A stretch of 64,000 bases of DNA from Leucobacter salsicius M1-8 (GCF_000350525.1 NZ_AOCN01000022.1:1-64000); one strand, 5' to 3'; shown: positions 1-8,779, counted from the stretch's first letter. Numbers and translations are program-made. The notes: generated by a model not told the origin, from the letters alone.

Positions 1-28
1 GTGGGGTGGTGCCGGGCCGTGCCGCCCG

Positions 29-511
29 CTACGCCGACCGCCGAGGGGCGGCATATCGGTACACGAGCGCGGTCACAAGAATGCCGACCGCCCCCGCCGC
101 CGTGTCGATCAGCACGTCGCGGATCTCGCCCGAGCGGCCGGGCACGATGAGCTGGTGTAGTTCGTCGGAAGCGGCGTACACGAGCACGAAGACCAGCGCG
201 CAGACCGCGGCGCCCCGAAGCGAAAGCCGGGTCAGTATCGCAACTCGGAACGCCAGAACCGCGAGCCCAAAGTAGGCAAAGGCGTGCGCTCCCTTTCTGA
301 TGACAAACGTGAGTGCCTCAACGGGAAGCGGGAGCCCGAGGCCCCGCACGAAGTCGGCCAGTGCGTCACTCGACACCTCCGACTCGGAGCCCGACTGCGC
401 CGAGAACGCGAAGATGGCGACCATCCAGGCGAGCAGCAGTGCCACACGAATGGCGACGGTGATCGCGCCGGAACTGCGGCTGACGATGCCCGGGGTCTTG
501 CTCGGTATCAC
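29..511 (-). CDS. VanZ-like family membrane protein
   Basis: A 160-residue membrane protein. Hydrophobic stretches lie at about residues 14-30, 68-85, 94-112 and 130-150, and the conserved VanZ-type features are visible: an FSAQSG motif after the first helix, RKGAHAFAYFGLAVL in the middle, and the DELHQ..VPGRSGEIRDVLID motif near the end. The frame stays open further upstream, but that part is antisense to the next gene. I chose the GTG at 511 because a GGAAGGAAA ribosome-binding site precedes it. VanZ proteins are linked to teicoplanin resistance in enterococci, but most actinobacterial members have no known role. It is divergent from the small membrane protein at 578. Confidence 0.85.
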   Translation of the reverse strand: MIPSKTPGIVSRSSGAITVAIRVALLLAWMVAIFAFSAQSGSESEVSSDALADFVRGLGLPLPVEALTFVIRKGAHAFAYFGLAVLAFRVAILTRLSLRGAAVCALVFVLVYAASDELHQLIVPGRSGEIRDVLIDTAAGAVGILVTALVYRYAAPRRSA

Positions 512-577
512 GGCTTTCCTTCCGCAGTTGAGTCTCGCGACAGCTGACGCGCAGCGCGGCAAGCTACCATAGAGTCT

Positions 578-931
578 ATGGAAATCGTTAAGGGCATCCT
601 TGTAGTCCTGCACATCATCGGCTTTGGCGTGGTCTTTGGCGGAGCTCTCGCTCAGCTGCCCAACATCAAGAAGGGTACGGCCAAGATCTCGGCTGGCATT
701 CTGCACGGCTCTTCGCTGCTGTTCGCGACCGGTCTGCTGCTGGTCGGCATGATCTACGCGCTCGGCGGCCAGCCGAACAACGCGAAGATCGGCGTTAAGC
801 TCGTCGTGCTGCTCGTGATCATCGCGCTCGTGCTCATCAACCGCAAGAAGCCCCAGGTTTCGGGCGGCGTCATTGGCGCGATCGCCGGCCTGTCGGCCGT
901 CAACGTCGCGCTCGCGGTGCTCTGGAGCTAA
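578..931 (+). CDS. Small four-helix membrane protein, unknown function
   Basis: 117 residues with four hydrophobic segments at about residues 4-26, 38-62, 68-86 and 92-115, separated by short basic loops (NIKKG, NRKKP). I do not recognise a named family. There is no Shine-Dalgarno sequence before the ATG. A TACCAT hexamer at 565-570 would place a transcription start at or next to the ATG, so the mRNA may be leaderless (inference). Codon use matches the neighbours, so the gene looks real. It ends in a strong bidirectional hairpin shared with the convergent META lipoprotein gene. Confidence 0.75.
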   Translation: MEIVKGILVVLHIIGFGVVFGGALAQLPNIKKGTAKISAGILHGSSLLFATGLLLVGMIYALGGQPNNAKIGVKLVVLLVIIALVLINRKKPQVSGGVIGAIAGLSAVNVALAVLWS

Positions 932-946
932 GCCCCTCACCTCGTC

Positions 947-990
947 AACGCAGAAGGGCCCGGATCATATGATCCGGGCCCTTCTGCGTT
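947..990. terminator. 44-bp perfect palindrome, bidirectional terminator
   Basis: The two 22-bp halves are exact reverse complements, centred between 968 and 969 (core GGGCCCGGATCATATGATCC). It lies between the convergent genes ending at 931 and 1010, so it probably terminates transcription from both sides. There is no long T tract, as is common in high-GC actinobacteria. Confidence 0.8.
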
Positions 991-1009
991 CTGCGTGATC
1001 CGGCGAGCG

Positions 1010-1381
1010 TTAGCTCGTCGCCCGCTTCAGCGTGCCAATCTCGGCACCCGCCTCGTCGTTAATGGTGAGCGTATCGCCCGACACCGTGGCGGTGGAGGCC
1101 TTGCTCAGCCACGTGTCGACGCCCTCGCAGAACATCATGGTTGATGCGAGCTGCTTGAACTGCACGGTGCCACCCTCCTCGCTGTAACCGCCCATGAGTC
1201 GGTTGCAGCCGTCGGTGCCGGTGACCTTGCCGTCCTTTGACAGCTCCAGCGAGGGCTGGTTGGTCTGGGCCGCGTCGCCCCAACTGCCGACGGCGGATGG
1301 GGCGGCAGACGAGCACCCAGTGAGAGCGAGCGCGGCGACTGCGGCCGCGGCGGCAAGGAGGCGCAAACGTGAGGGAGTCAT
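1010..1381 (-). CDS. META-domain lipoprotein
   Basis: 123 residues. A signal peptide with a run of alanines and leucines ends in the lipobox LTGC (Cys about residue 22), so the mature protein should be lipid-anchored outside the membrane. The rest is one META/HslJ-like domain, with the hallmark segment GTDGCNRLMGGYSEEGGTVQF followed by a conserved-type MMFCEG..TWL motif. HslJ-type proteins have been linked to stress or heat-shock responses, but the biochemical role is unknown. It is monocistronic and shares the palindromic terminator with the convergent upstream gene. Confidence 0.88.
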   Translation of the reverse strand: MTPSRLRLLAAAAAVAALALTGCSSAAPSAVGSWGDAAQTNQPSLELSKDGKVTGTDGCNRLMGGYSEEGGTVQFKQLASTMMFCEGVDTWLSKASTATVSGDTLTINDEAGAEIGTLKRATS

Positions 1382-1450
1382 GGCGCCAGCGTAACAGCGC
1401 GGGCCCCGTGTATACCGGACAATTTCCTCACTGCGACGCGTATTGGCCGG

Positions 1451-2974
1451 TTACTCCCAGCGTGCACCCCACTCCTGGGAGAGCCCAGCAGCGGCGATCT
1501 CCTGGGGCACACCCAGCGGGTTGTCGTCGCGCAATGCATCGGGGAGAAACGCCTGCGGCGCATTCTGGAATGCGACGGGGCGCAGGAAGCGGGTGATAGC
1601 CGCGGTGCCCACCGACGTGCTCGAATCGTTGGTGGTGGCTGGCCACGGGCCGCCGTGCTGCTGGGCGGGGGTCACTGCAACACCGGTCGGCCAGCCATTA
1701 AATAGCACCCGCCCCACCTGGTGGCTCATTGCGGTGACCAACGACTGCAGCTCAGCCGCATTCGCGGTCGTGCCGGTGGCCTCCTGGGCGCTCAGGTGCA
1801 GGGTGCCGGTGAGGTTGCCCTCGTAGAACTCGGGCATGAGCGACGCGAGGTCGGTGCCCTCGGGAGTCTCCACGATGATCGAGAGCGGCCCGAAGGACTC
1901 CTCGACGAGCGCGTCGTGGCCCGCGCGGAAGTTCTCGAGCGACACCGCAACGACCGTCGGGGTCGCCCAACCATGGCCCTGCTCGTCAAACCGCACGCCA
2001 CCCTCGACGATGGGCGTTACGCCGGGGGAGCCGAGCACCTCGTCACGCCGCGTCGCAAACCCGGTCGCGATGCGCGGGTCGAGGAGCCGGTGCTCGCCGG
2101 GATGGCCTGCAACAGACTTGATGGCGGCAGGCAGCGTGGAGCCCTCGGGGGCAAACACGAAGCCCGGCTTGGTGCAGAGCTGACCGGCTGAGCCGGTCAC
2201 GCTGGTCAGATAGCCGGCCGCAATTTCGCCCGCGCGCTCCGCGATTGCGTCGGCCGTGATGAACACTGGGTTGACGCTGCCGAGCTCGCCAAAGAATGGA
2301 ATGGGAGCGGGACGGCTGGCCGCGATGTCGGCGAGCAGCCTGCCCACCCGGATCGATCCGGTGAATGATCCAGCCTTCACCCGCGCGTCCTGGAGCACCG
2401 CGATGCCGGCGTCGCGTCCGTGAATGAGATGGAAGATGCCGGCCGGCATCCCCGCGCCTGCGAGGGCCCGGGTCGCGACCTCGGCGGTCGCGTCCGACAG
2501 TTCGGGGTGCCCCGAGTGGGCCTTGACGATGAGCGGGCAGCCCGCCGCCAGGATCGCGGCCGAGTCGCCGCCCATGACCGAGAACGCGAACGGAAAGTTG
2601 GAGGCCGAAAAGTTGATGACGGGGCCGAGCGGCGTGAGGCTGCGGCGAATGTCGGGGCGAGCCCCCAGTACGAAGTCAGCGTCGGCCTGGTCGATACGCG
2701 CATCGAGGTAGCCGCCGTCGACGATGGCGTCGGCCATGAGGCGCAACTGGACGGCCGTGCGGGTGACCTCACCCGTGAGCCGGGCTTCGGTGAGACCGGT
2801 CTCACGCATGGCAATCTCGACGAGCCGGGGCTTCTCGCCTTCGAGCGCGTTGGCGACTGCTACGAGGGCCTGTGCCCGGGATTGCGCTGTCGTGGCGGCG
2901 AATGCGGGGGCTGCTGCCGAGGCTGCGGCGACGATGGATTCGAGGGGTGCGGTGAGTGTAGACATCTGTGTCAT
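1451..2974 (-). CDS. Aldehyde dehydrogenase, 2-oxoglutarate-semialdehyde-type
   Basis: 507 residues of the NAD(P)-dependent aldehyde dehydrogenase superfamily. It shows the NFSASNFPFAFSVMGGD and VKAHSGHPELSD segments of the cofactor site, the general-base Glu in FFGELGSVNPVF, and the catalytic Cys in SAGQLCTKPG. These signatures and the length resemble the 2-oxoglutarate semialdehyde dehydrogenase branch, although substrate cannot be read from sequence. It is the last gene of the minus-strand series with the alcohol dehydrogenase, monooxygenase and hydrolase. However, a hairpin (3040-3077) and an inverted repeat (3000-3016) separate it from the hydrolase, so it may also have its own promoter. 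A second ATG at codon 4 is an alternative start. Confidence 0.88.
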   Translation of the reverse strand: MTQMSTLTAPLESIVAAASAAAPAFAATTAQSRAQALVAVANALEGEKPRLVEIAMRETGLTEARLTGEVTRTAVQLRLMADAIVDGGYLDARIDQADADFVLGARPDIRRSLTPLGPVINFSASNFPFAFSVMGGDSAAILAAGCPLIVKAHSGHPELSDATAEVATRALAGAGMPAGIFHLIHGRDAGIAVLQDARVKAGSFTGSIRVGRLLADIAASRPAPIPFFGELGSVNPVFITADAIAERAGEIAAGYLTSVTGSAGQLCTKPGFVFAPEGSTLPAAIKSVAGHPGEHRLLDPRIATGFATRRDEVLGSPGVTPIVEGGVRFDEQGHGWATPTVVAVSLENFRAGHDALVEESFGPLSIIVETPEGTDLASLMPEFYEGNLTGTLHLSAQEATGTTANAAELQSLVTAMSHQVGRVLFNGWPTGVAVTPAQQHGGPWPATTNDSSTSVGTAAITRFLRPVAFQNAPQAFLPDALRDDNPLGVPQEIAAAGLSQEWGARWE

Positions 2975-2999
2975 GATCCCATACTGTCAGTTCAAGCTG

Positions 3000-3016
3000 G
3001 TCTGCCGACAGCAGAC
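3000..3016. promoter_or_regulatory. Inverted repeat upstream of aldehyde dehydrogenase
   Basis: GTCTGC-cgaca-GCAGAC, exact 6-bp arms with a 5-bp spacer, 26 bases upstream of the aldehyde dehydrogenase start. It could be a repressor or activator site. This is inference from symmetry and position only. Confidence 0.35.
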
Positions 3017-3039
3017 AATTTCTGGAGCCCACACGAAAG

Positions 3040-3077
3040 AACGGGGCGGGCTTCGATCATGCGAAACCCGCCCCGTT
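3040..3077 (-). terminator. Hairpin between hydrolase and aldehyde dehydrogenase
   Basis: Exact 11-bp arms AACGGGGCGGG (3040-3050) and CCCGCCCCGTT (3067-3077), just downstream of the hydrolase stop on the minus strand. It would end or attenuate the upstream operon before the aldehyde dehydrogenase gene. Confidence 0.65.
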
Positions 3078-3103
3078 CAACGGCGTCTGGTGAGGGCTGG
3101 AGA

Positions 3104-4081
3104 CTACGAGACCGTGCGGGTAATGAACTCGGCGGCACGCACGAGCTGCGTCTCGCCCGCGCGAATCTTGCCGGCCGACGTGAAGATGCCGTGGGCATTG
3201 CCCGGGAGGTGCGTGAGTTCGACGTGTGTGCCGCGTTCGGCCAGCAGGCGGGCGTACTCGAGGCCCTCCTCAGCGAGCGGGTCGAGCCCCAGCGTGATGA
3301 TCCAGGCGGGGGGCTGCGGGGCCGCATTTTGATCCCGTGCGGCGAGCAACGGGGAGACGCGGTGGTCGTGCCCGTCCTCGGCGTTGGCGAGAAACTCGCG
3401 GGCAAACCAGCGCATGGTGTCTGCGGTGAGCGGAAAGCCCTCCTCGAGACGCGCGTACCCGGTCGATTCGGCCGACACGTCAACGACGGGGTAGAGCAGT
3501 ACCTGGGCAACCACCGAAGTGCCGTCGACCTGCAGTGAGGGCTCGAACGCGAGGGCCGTGGCGATGCCGCCGCCCGCACTATCGCCCACGGTGACGATGC
3601 GTGACGCATCCCACGCGCGGGCCGCGGCCTCGTCACGCAGCCACTCGACCGCGCTGCGCGAGTCGTCGTGCGCGGCAGGGAACTGGTGCTCGGGGCCGAG
3701 CCGGTAGCCGACCGCGACGACGGGCAACCCCGTGAGGGTTGCCAGCCTGCGGCAGACAGGATCGTGGGTTTCGAGCGATCCGATGATCCACCCACCGCCG
3801 TGCGCAAACAGGATGACGGCGTCAGTGGCTACCCGAGCGCCCCCGGGGCGCGGGTCGTAGACCCGCACCCCGAAGCGCTCACTGCCCTCCCCGATCGAGA
3901 CGTCCTCAACGAGGGCGACCTCGTCGCGCGGCAAGCCGTTTGCGGCGCTGGAGCGTTCGTATCCCTCACGCGATGCGGCCATTGATCCGGCATCTTGAAA
4001 GGAACGCGACCCAGCTGCACGAAACGCGGCGATCATCTCGCGCTGGTCGGCCGCGACGGCCTCGAGGGGAAGGGCAGTCAT
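3104..4081 (-). CDS. Alpha/beta hydrolase, HSL-type esterase
   Basis: 325 residues with the hormone-sensitive-lipase signatures: oxyanion-hole motif HGGGWIIGSLE (about residues 92-102), nucleophile elbow GDSAGGG (Ser about residue 168), and late acid/His positions around LDPLAEEG and GNAHGIF. Such enzymes cleave carboxyl esters. The start lies 4 bases after the stop of the Baeyer-Villiger-type monooxygenase gene, so translation is probably coupled. In this context it would open the ester or lactone made by that monooxygenase (inference from order, not from the sequence itself). No signal peptide is seen, so the enzyme is cytoplasmic. Confidence 0.9.
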   Translation of the reverse strand: MTALPLEAVAADQREMIAAFRAAGSRSFQDAGSMAASREGYERSSAANGLPRDEVALVEDVSIGEGSERFGVRVYDPRPGGARVATDAVILFAHGGGWIIGSLETHDPVCRRLATLTGLPVVAVGYRLGPEHQFPAAHDDSRSAVEWLRDEAAARAWDASRIVTVGDSAGGGIATALAFEPSLQVDGTSVVAQVLLYPVVDVSAESTGYARLEEGFPLTADTMRWFAREFLANAEDGHDHRVSPLLAARDQNAAPQPPAWIITLGLDPLAEEGLEYARLLAERGTHVELTHLPGNAHGIFTSAGKIRAGETQLVRAAEFITRTVS

Positions 4082-4085
4082 GGGG

Positions 4086-5570
4086 TTAGGCCTCTACCAG
4101 CGAGAGCGACTTGACGACGTAGTCGTCAGCGTTGAACTCGCGAGCCCAGTCGCGGTACTCCTCGACGGTGCCCGACCAGTTGTTGATGACCTTGCCCTTC
4201 GAGTTCTTGTACCAGCTCGAGCAGTCGCTCGAGAAGGCCGAACCACGCATCTCGGCCTGAAGCACCTCGTTGAACGCGTCGAGGCGTTCGCGGCGCACAT
4301 CGACTGAAACCTTCTCGAGGTCAGCGGTCTTCGCGAGCACGTCCTTGACGTAGGACTGCTGGATCTCGAGCATCGTGACGACCGAGTTGTGATTCAGGTT
4401 GGTGTTGGGGCCGTACATGAGGAACATGTTCGGGAAGCCGTCGACCGACATGCCCACGAATGCCTCGGCATCCTCGGTGCCCCAGCGCTCGGCGAGCGTG
4501 ACGCCGTCGCGACCGATGATGTTCAGGTTGCCCTGGAAGTTCTGCGAGTAGAAGCCGGTGGCGTAGATGATGACATCTGCCTCGTGCTCCACGCCATCGG
4601 CGGTCACGATGCCGTTCTCGGTGAAGTGCGAGACACCCTCGGTCACGAGCGAGACGTTGTCGCGCAGGAACGTGGGGTAGTAGGCCGAGGTGCGCAGGAT
4701 GCGCTTGCAGCCGAACTCGTAGGTGGGGGTCAGCTTCTCGCGCAGGTCCGCGTCTTCGATGACCGAGTGCAGGTAGTCGATCGACTCCTTGGCGCCCTCT
4801 GCCTGGCCGCCCGTGTTGAGGCGGGTGCGCTCGAAGCCGGCCTCACGCAGCTCGTGGATCGCGCGACGCGACTCCTCGAACGTCTCGGGGTGCTGCTCGA
4901 AGGTGTCGAGCTGCTCCTGAGTGAATTCGATCTGCTCGCGGGGCAGGATGTAGTTTGCCGAGCGCTGGAACACCTCGAGGCTGCCCGCCTCCTCTGCGAC
5001 AAAGGGCACGTACTGCACGGCCGAAGCGGCCGAACCGATCGAGATGACCTTCTTGCCCTTGAGGTCGACGTCGTGACGCCAGTGAGCCGAGTGGAACTGC
5101 TCGCCCTTGAACTTGTCGCGACCCTCCCACGCGGGGATCTTGACCTCGCTGAGCTGGCCCCAGGCGGGGATGAAGAAGTCAGAGGTGTACTGCTCGCCGT
5201 TCGCCAGCGAGATCAGCCAGTGCGCCTCTTCCTCGACCCAGCGGGCCTCGACGATCTCGGCGTTGTAGTGCATGTGCTTCTCGATGCCGAAGGCGTCGCG
5301 CAGCTGCTGCTGGTAACCGAGCATCTCGTCCTGGCCCGCGAACATCTTCGAGACGCGCAGGTGCGGGAAGAAGGTGTAGTTGTAGACGTGTGCCTGGGTG
5401 TCGCACGCTGCACCGGGGTAGGTGTTGTCGCGCCACACGCCGCCGACAGCGTCTGCCTTCTCGAAGACAGCGAAGTTCTCTTCGCCCGCGCGCACGAGCT
5501 GTGCAGCCATGCCGAGGCCGCCGAAGCCGGAGCCGAGAACCGCGACGCGGAAGTGCTGGGGAGTAGTCAT
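4086..5570 (-). CDS. Flavin monooxygenase, Baeyer-Villiger type
   Basis: 494 residues. The N-terminal FAD fingerprint is GSGFGGLGMA (about residues 13-22), followed by the GGVWRDNTYPGAACDTQAHVYNY region typical of Baeyer-Villiger monooxygenases. The linker FKGEQFHSAHWRHD (about residues 157-170) fits the Baeyer-Villiger fingerprint F-x-G-x3-H-x3-W-[PD], with R in place of the usual P/D. The second Rossmann motif for NADPH is GSAASA. A late YATGF motif is also present. The family inserts oxygen next to a ketone to give an ester or lactone, using FAD and NADPH. The gene lies between an alcohol dehydrogenase and an esterase, which suits a pathway alcohol to ketone to ester to acid plus alcohol. 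N-hydroxylation is an alternative. Confidence 0.88.
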   Translation of the reverse strand: MTTPQHFRVAVLGSGFGGLGMAAQLVRAGEENFAVFEKADAVGGVWRDNTYPGAACDTQAHVYNYTFFPHLRVSKMFAGQDEMLGYQQQLRDAFGIEKHMHYNAEIVEARWVEEEAHWLISLANGEQYTSDFFIPAWGQLSEVKIPAWEGRDKFKGEQFHSAHWRHDVDLKGKKVISIGSAASAVQYVPFVAEEAGSLEVFQRSANYILPREQIEFTQEQLDTFEQHPETFEESRRAIHELREAGFERTRLNTGGQAEGAKESIDYLHSVIEDADLREKLTPTYEFGCKRILRTSAYYPTFLRDNVSLVTEGVSHFTENGIVTADGVEHEADVIIYATGFYSQNFQGNLNIIGRDGVTLAERWGTEDAEAFVGMSVDGFPNMFLMYGPNTNLNHNSVVTMLEIQQSYVKDVLAKTADLEKVSVDVRRERLDAFNEVLQAEMRGSAFSSDCSSWYKNSKGKVINNWSGTVEEYRDWAREFNADDYVVKSLSLVEA

Positions 5571-5625
5571 GAGAGTGTCCTTCTAGGTTTGGTGCGAATG
5601 TATTGGAAAGCGATGAGGATGGAGG

Positions 5626-6816
5626 TTAGGCGCTCGCCGCGGCAAGGACCGCTGCGGGTGCTGTCTCGGGTGCCGGATCCGCAGCAGCCTGCGGCATACG
5701 GATGATCTGGCGCAGCACGGTGCCCGATGCGAGCGCATCCATGCCCTCGTTGATGTCGTCGAGGTCGATGGTGCCGCTGATGAGGCGCTCGAGGGGAAGC
5801 TTGCCCTCGCGCCACAGCTGCTCGAACTTGGGGATGTCGCGGCTGGGCACGGCCGAGCCGAGGTAGGAACCGATGACCTGCTGCGCGCGGGCGGTGAGCT
5901 TGAGCGGCTCGATCTCGCTCATGGCACCGGGGGCCGGGAGGCCGACCGTGACGAGCGTGCCGCCGAAACCAATGAGCTGGTAGGCGGTCTCGAATGCGCG
6001 GGGGTGCCCGACCGCTTCGATCACGACGTCTGCAGTGATGCCCTGCTCGACGGCCTGCTGCGGGGTGAACGCGGAGGTGACGCCCCACTCGCGTGCGAGT
6101 TCAAGCTTGGCCTCGTTGGCGTCGACCGCGTAGACCTCACGCGGGCCGATGCCGAGAGCGGTGAGCAGGGCGGCCATGCCCACGCCGCCGAGGCCGACAA
6201 CCGCAATCGTGTTGCTTGCCTGCAGCTTCGCCGCGTTGAGCACCGCTCCGCCGCCCGTGAGTACCGCGCAGCCGAGTACGGCGGCGATGTCGGCGGGCAC
6301 GTCGTCGCCCACTGCCACGACCGAGCGGCGGTCGACGACCGCGTACTCCGCGAAGCCCGAGCAGCCGAGGTGGTGGTGAATGCTCTCGCCGTCGCGGGTG
6401 AGGTGGCGGCTGCCCTCGAGTAGCGTGCCGGCCTCGTTCGTGCGGCTGCCCTCGGAGCAGGGGAGCCGGCCGTCGGTGCCGCACTGCGCGCACTCGCCGC
6501 AGCGTGGAAGGAAGGTGAGCACAACGCGCTGGCCGAGCTTGAGGTCGGTGACGCCCTCGCCGAGCTGCTCCACGATGCCCGCGGCCTCGTGGCCGAGCAG
6601 CATGGGGACCGGGCGGGGACGTGAGCCGTTCACGACCGAGAGGTCTGAATGGCAGATGCTGGCGGCCTCGATGCGCACGAGCAGCTCCTGTGCGCCCGGG
6701 TCGCCGAGCGTCAGGGTGTCAACGCTGATGGGGCGGCTCGAAGCGTAGGGTGCCTGGGCGCCAAGCGTGTTCAGAACCGCGCCGCGAATGGTGCGGGGGG
6801 TGGCGGTGGTGCTCAT
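5626..6816 (-). CDS. Zinc-dependent alcohol dehydrogenase (MDR family)
   Basis: 396 residues. The catalytic-zinc region is CHSDLSV and GHEAAGIVEQLGEGV. The structural zinc lobe has cysteines in CGECAQCGTDGRLPC. The Rossmann fold carries VVGLGGVGMAALL, with Asp in VDANEAKLE favouring NAD. The layout resembles class III-like MDR alcohol dehydrogenases. I set the start at the ATG preceded by GGAG (GGAGATGAC), not at the upstream frame opening. It is the first gene of the minus-strand operon and faces the GAF-PucR regulator across a short intergenic region containing a palindrome. Its likely role is oxidation of the primary growth substrate to the ketone or aldehyde. Confidence 0.9.
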   Translation of the reverse strand: MSTTATPRTIRGAVLNTLGAQAPYASSRPISVDTLTLGDPGAQELLVRIEAASICHSDLSVVNGSRPRPVPMLLGHEAAGIVEQLGEGVTDLKLGQRVVLTFLPRCGECAQCGTDGRLPCSEGSRTNEAGTLLEGSRHLTRDGESIHHHLGCSGFAEYAVVDRRSVVAVGDDVPADIAAVLGCAVLTGGGAVLNAAKLQASNTIAVVGLGGVGMAALLTALGIGPREVYAVDANEAKLELAREWGVTSAFTPQQAVEQGITADVVIEAVGHPRAFETAYQLIGFGGTLVTVGLPAPGAMSEIEPLKLTARAQQVIGSYLGSAVPSRDIPKFEQLWREGKLPLERLISGTIDLDDINEGMDALASGTVLRQIIRMPQAAADPAPETAPAAVLAAASA

Positions 6817-6922
6817 GTCATCTCCGTTGCGGGGAAGCGGATCGTGGGTGTTGGGATGAATCGAGGCCCTGCCTCGGGGAATGGCCTTGACTATGAGCAT
6901 GCCTGCCGCTCGCGAGCAACTA

Positions 6923-6940
6923 TGTGGAGAGTTCTCTACA
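6923..6940. promoter_or_regulatory. Palindromic operator between adh operon and PucR regulator
   Basis: TGTGGAGAGTTCTCTACA: the 9-bp halves are reverse complements except at two symmetric positions. It sits midway between the divergent starts (6816 and 6969), the usual place for the site of a divergently encoded regulator. It covers the GTG at 6924, which argues against that GTG as the regulator start. Confidence 0.5.
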
Positions 6941-6968
6941 TTTACAAACTCAACATAGAATTACCCAC

Positions 6969-8735
6969 ATGCAGAATCTGATTGTGCCGACCGGAGACCA
7001 TGAGGAGCTCGTGGAGTGGGCGCGCAGGCAGCAGCGCCTAACGAGCTCCATCTCTGAGTTTGCGATTGCGATCACGTCGATTCGCGACAGCGCCGCCGCG
7101 TTGCAACAGCTCGTCACGCGTGCGCGCACCCTGCTCGATGTCGACATGGCCTACATCAGCCTGAACGGCACCGACGGCTCGGGGTACACGCACATCACGG
7201 AGACTTCGGGGGTGTGGACGGAGGAATACCGTACCCTCAGGATGCCGCTCGGCAGCGGGGTGCTCGGGCGGGTGGCGCAGGCAGGCGGGCCCGTGCAGAC
7301 CTCGGACTACGCGGACGATGACACGCTCGCGCACGACGAACACGTCGACCGGATCGTGGCGGCCGAAGGAGTGAAGGCGATTCTGGGCGCTCCAATTCGC
7401 TCTGGGGGGCAGGTCATCGGCGCGCTGCTCGCCGCCAACCGGTTTGCGCGAAGGTTCTCGGCCGAGCAGGTGTACATCGCGCAGACGCTGGCAAACCTCG
7501 CCGCGGTCGCGATCGACAACACGAACCAGGTGGCCGCTTTCGACGCCGAGGTCGTCGCGTTGCGTACGGGGCAACAGCACACGCAGGGCGAACTGGCGAC
7601 CGAGCGTCGGGTCACGAGCGCCGATGAGGCCCTGATGGACGCGATCGCGGGCGGCGGCGGGCTCGGGTCGCTGCGAGACGGCATGCAGCGGGCCCTCGGC
7701 CGCCCGGTGCAGCTCGTCGACCTCACGGTTCGGTTCGACATGCGCGCGGCCGCGGCCGAGGTGGGTGACGCCGAACGGCCGCTGTTTGCGCTCTCCGCCC
7801 GCACGGGCACCGCCCAGCTGCACACGCGCGAGGACGGCTCCGTGCACGCGATCATGGCCGCGACGCGCGGCGTTGACCTCGTCGGGGCCGTGATGCTCGA
7901 GGGGGAGCTATCGGCCAGCGACGACCTCGTGCTGCGCCGATGCGCCCGGGTGCTGGGCGTGTTTCTGAGCGCGCAGGATCGTGAGCGCGGCGACATTGCC
8001 AGACGACGGCGCGAACTCATCGAGCAGGTGCTCGCCCCAGCGCCCAGCGGCCTGGGGTTCGCGGTCATCACGCAGCTGCGGGAGCTCGGAATTGAGACGG
8101 GTAAGCCGTTCCGGATCCTGGTGGTCGACGGCTCGGAGTCGTCGCTGCGGGATTTCGGGCACCGACTCGAGGTGGATTTCGGGCCGTCGCTGCTGCACGC
8201 GAAGCTCGGCGAGCAGATCATCGCGGTGGTGCCGGAGGCGGCCTTTGAGCGGATTCGTGACGAGCTTGAGGAGCGCGGGGCTCGCCGCTGGGGCGCGATG
8301 CTGGTGGCGCACTCGCCCGCCCTGCACATGTTCGAGGTGGTGCCCGACGAGTTCGCGCTCGTGGAGCGGGTGCTCGACGCGGCCAGACGCTCCGGCTACA
8401 CCGACACGCTCGTCTCGCTGAAGACCTACGGCGCGATCGGAGCGTTCCTCACGAAGGTGACGCTCGAGCCCACGCGTCTGGGTATCGTCGAGGTGATCGG
8501 GCCCGTGCTTGAGTACGACCGCGATCACGGCTCCGCGCTGACGGAGACGGCCGGCGCGTTTCTCGATGCGGGGCACTCGGTGCCGCAGACCGCGATCGAT
8601 CTACGCGTGCACGAAAATACGGTGCGCCAGCGACTCGACCGGATCTCCAAGCTGCTCGGCGACGGCTGGGCCTACGGGCAGCACGGGCTCGACTGCCACA
8701 TCATGCTCGCGGCGCACCGGCTCATCGGACGTTAG
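6969..8735 (+). CDS. GAF-domain, PucR/CdaR-type transcriptional regulator
   Basis: 588 residues from the ATG at 6969. The frame opens earlier at a GTG, but that lies inside the palindrome. Residues about 30-195 form a GAF-like sensor with the pattern LLDVDMAYISLN..GVLGRVAQAGGPVQTSDY..VKAILGAPIRSGGQVIGALLAANR. The middle is a PucR/GGDEF-like region. The C-terminus holds the HTH_30 helix-turn-helix (SVPQTAIDLRVHENTVRQRLDRISKLLG). Such proteins sense a small molecule and usually activate neighbouring catabolic genes. Being divergent from the alcohol dehydrogenase operon, it is the obvious candidate regulator of that operon. Its effector may be the substrate alcohol or ketone (inference). Confidence 0.85.
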   Translation: MQNLIVPTGDHEELVEWARRQQRLTSSISEFAIAITSIRDSAAALQQLVTRARTLLDVDMAYISLNGTDGSGYTHITETSGVWTEEYRTLRMPLGSGVLGRVAQAGGPVQTSDYADDDTLAHDEHVDRIVAAEGVKAILGAPIRSGGQVIGALLAANRFARRFSAEQVYIAQTLANLAAVAIDNTNQVAAFDAEVVALRTGQQHTQGELATERRVTSADEALMDAIAGGGGLGSLRDGMQRALGRPVQLVDLTVRFDMRAAAAEVGDAERPLFALSARTGTAQLHTREDGSVHAIMAATRGVDLVGAVMLEGELSASDDLVLRRCARVLGVFLSAQDRERGDIARRRRELIEQVLAPAPSGLGFAVITQLRELGIETGKPFRILVVDGSESSLRDFGHRLEVDFGPSLLHAKLGEQIIAVVPEAAFERIRDELEERGARRWGAMLVAHSPALHMFEVVPDEFALVERVLDAARRSGYTDTLVSLKTYGAIGAFLTKVTLEPTRLGIVEVIGPVLEYDRDHGSALTETAGAFLDAGHSVPQTAIDLRVHENTVRQRLDRISKLLGDGWAYGQHGLDCHIMLAAHRLIGR

Positions 8736-8779
8736 TCCGGTACACCGCTACACCGATAAGCCCGCGAGGCTCAAGAGGG

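Noticed and set aside
512-940. N-terminal extension of the VanZ-like frame
   Set aside because: It is antisense to the small membrane protein gene, and the GTG at 511 has a good ribosome-binding site.
4389-5705. 438-residue open frame opposite the monooxygenase gene
   Set aside because: The opposite strand has clear FAD and NADPH motifs. This frame is an antisense shadow typical of high-GC DNA.
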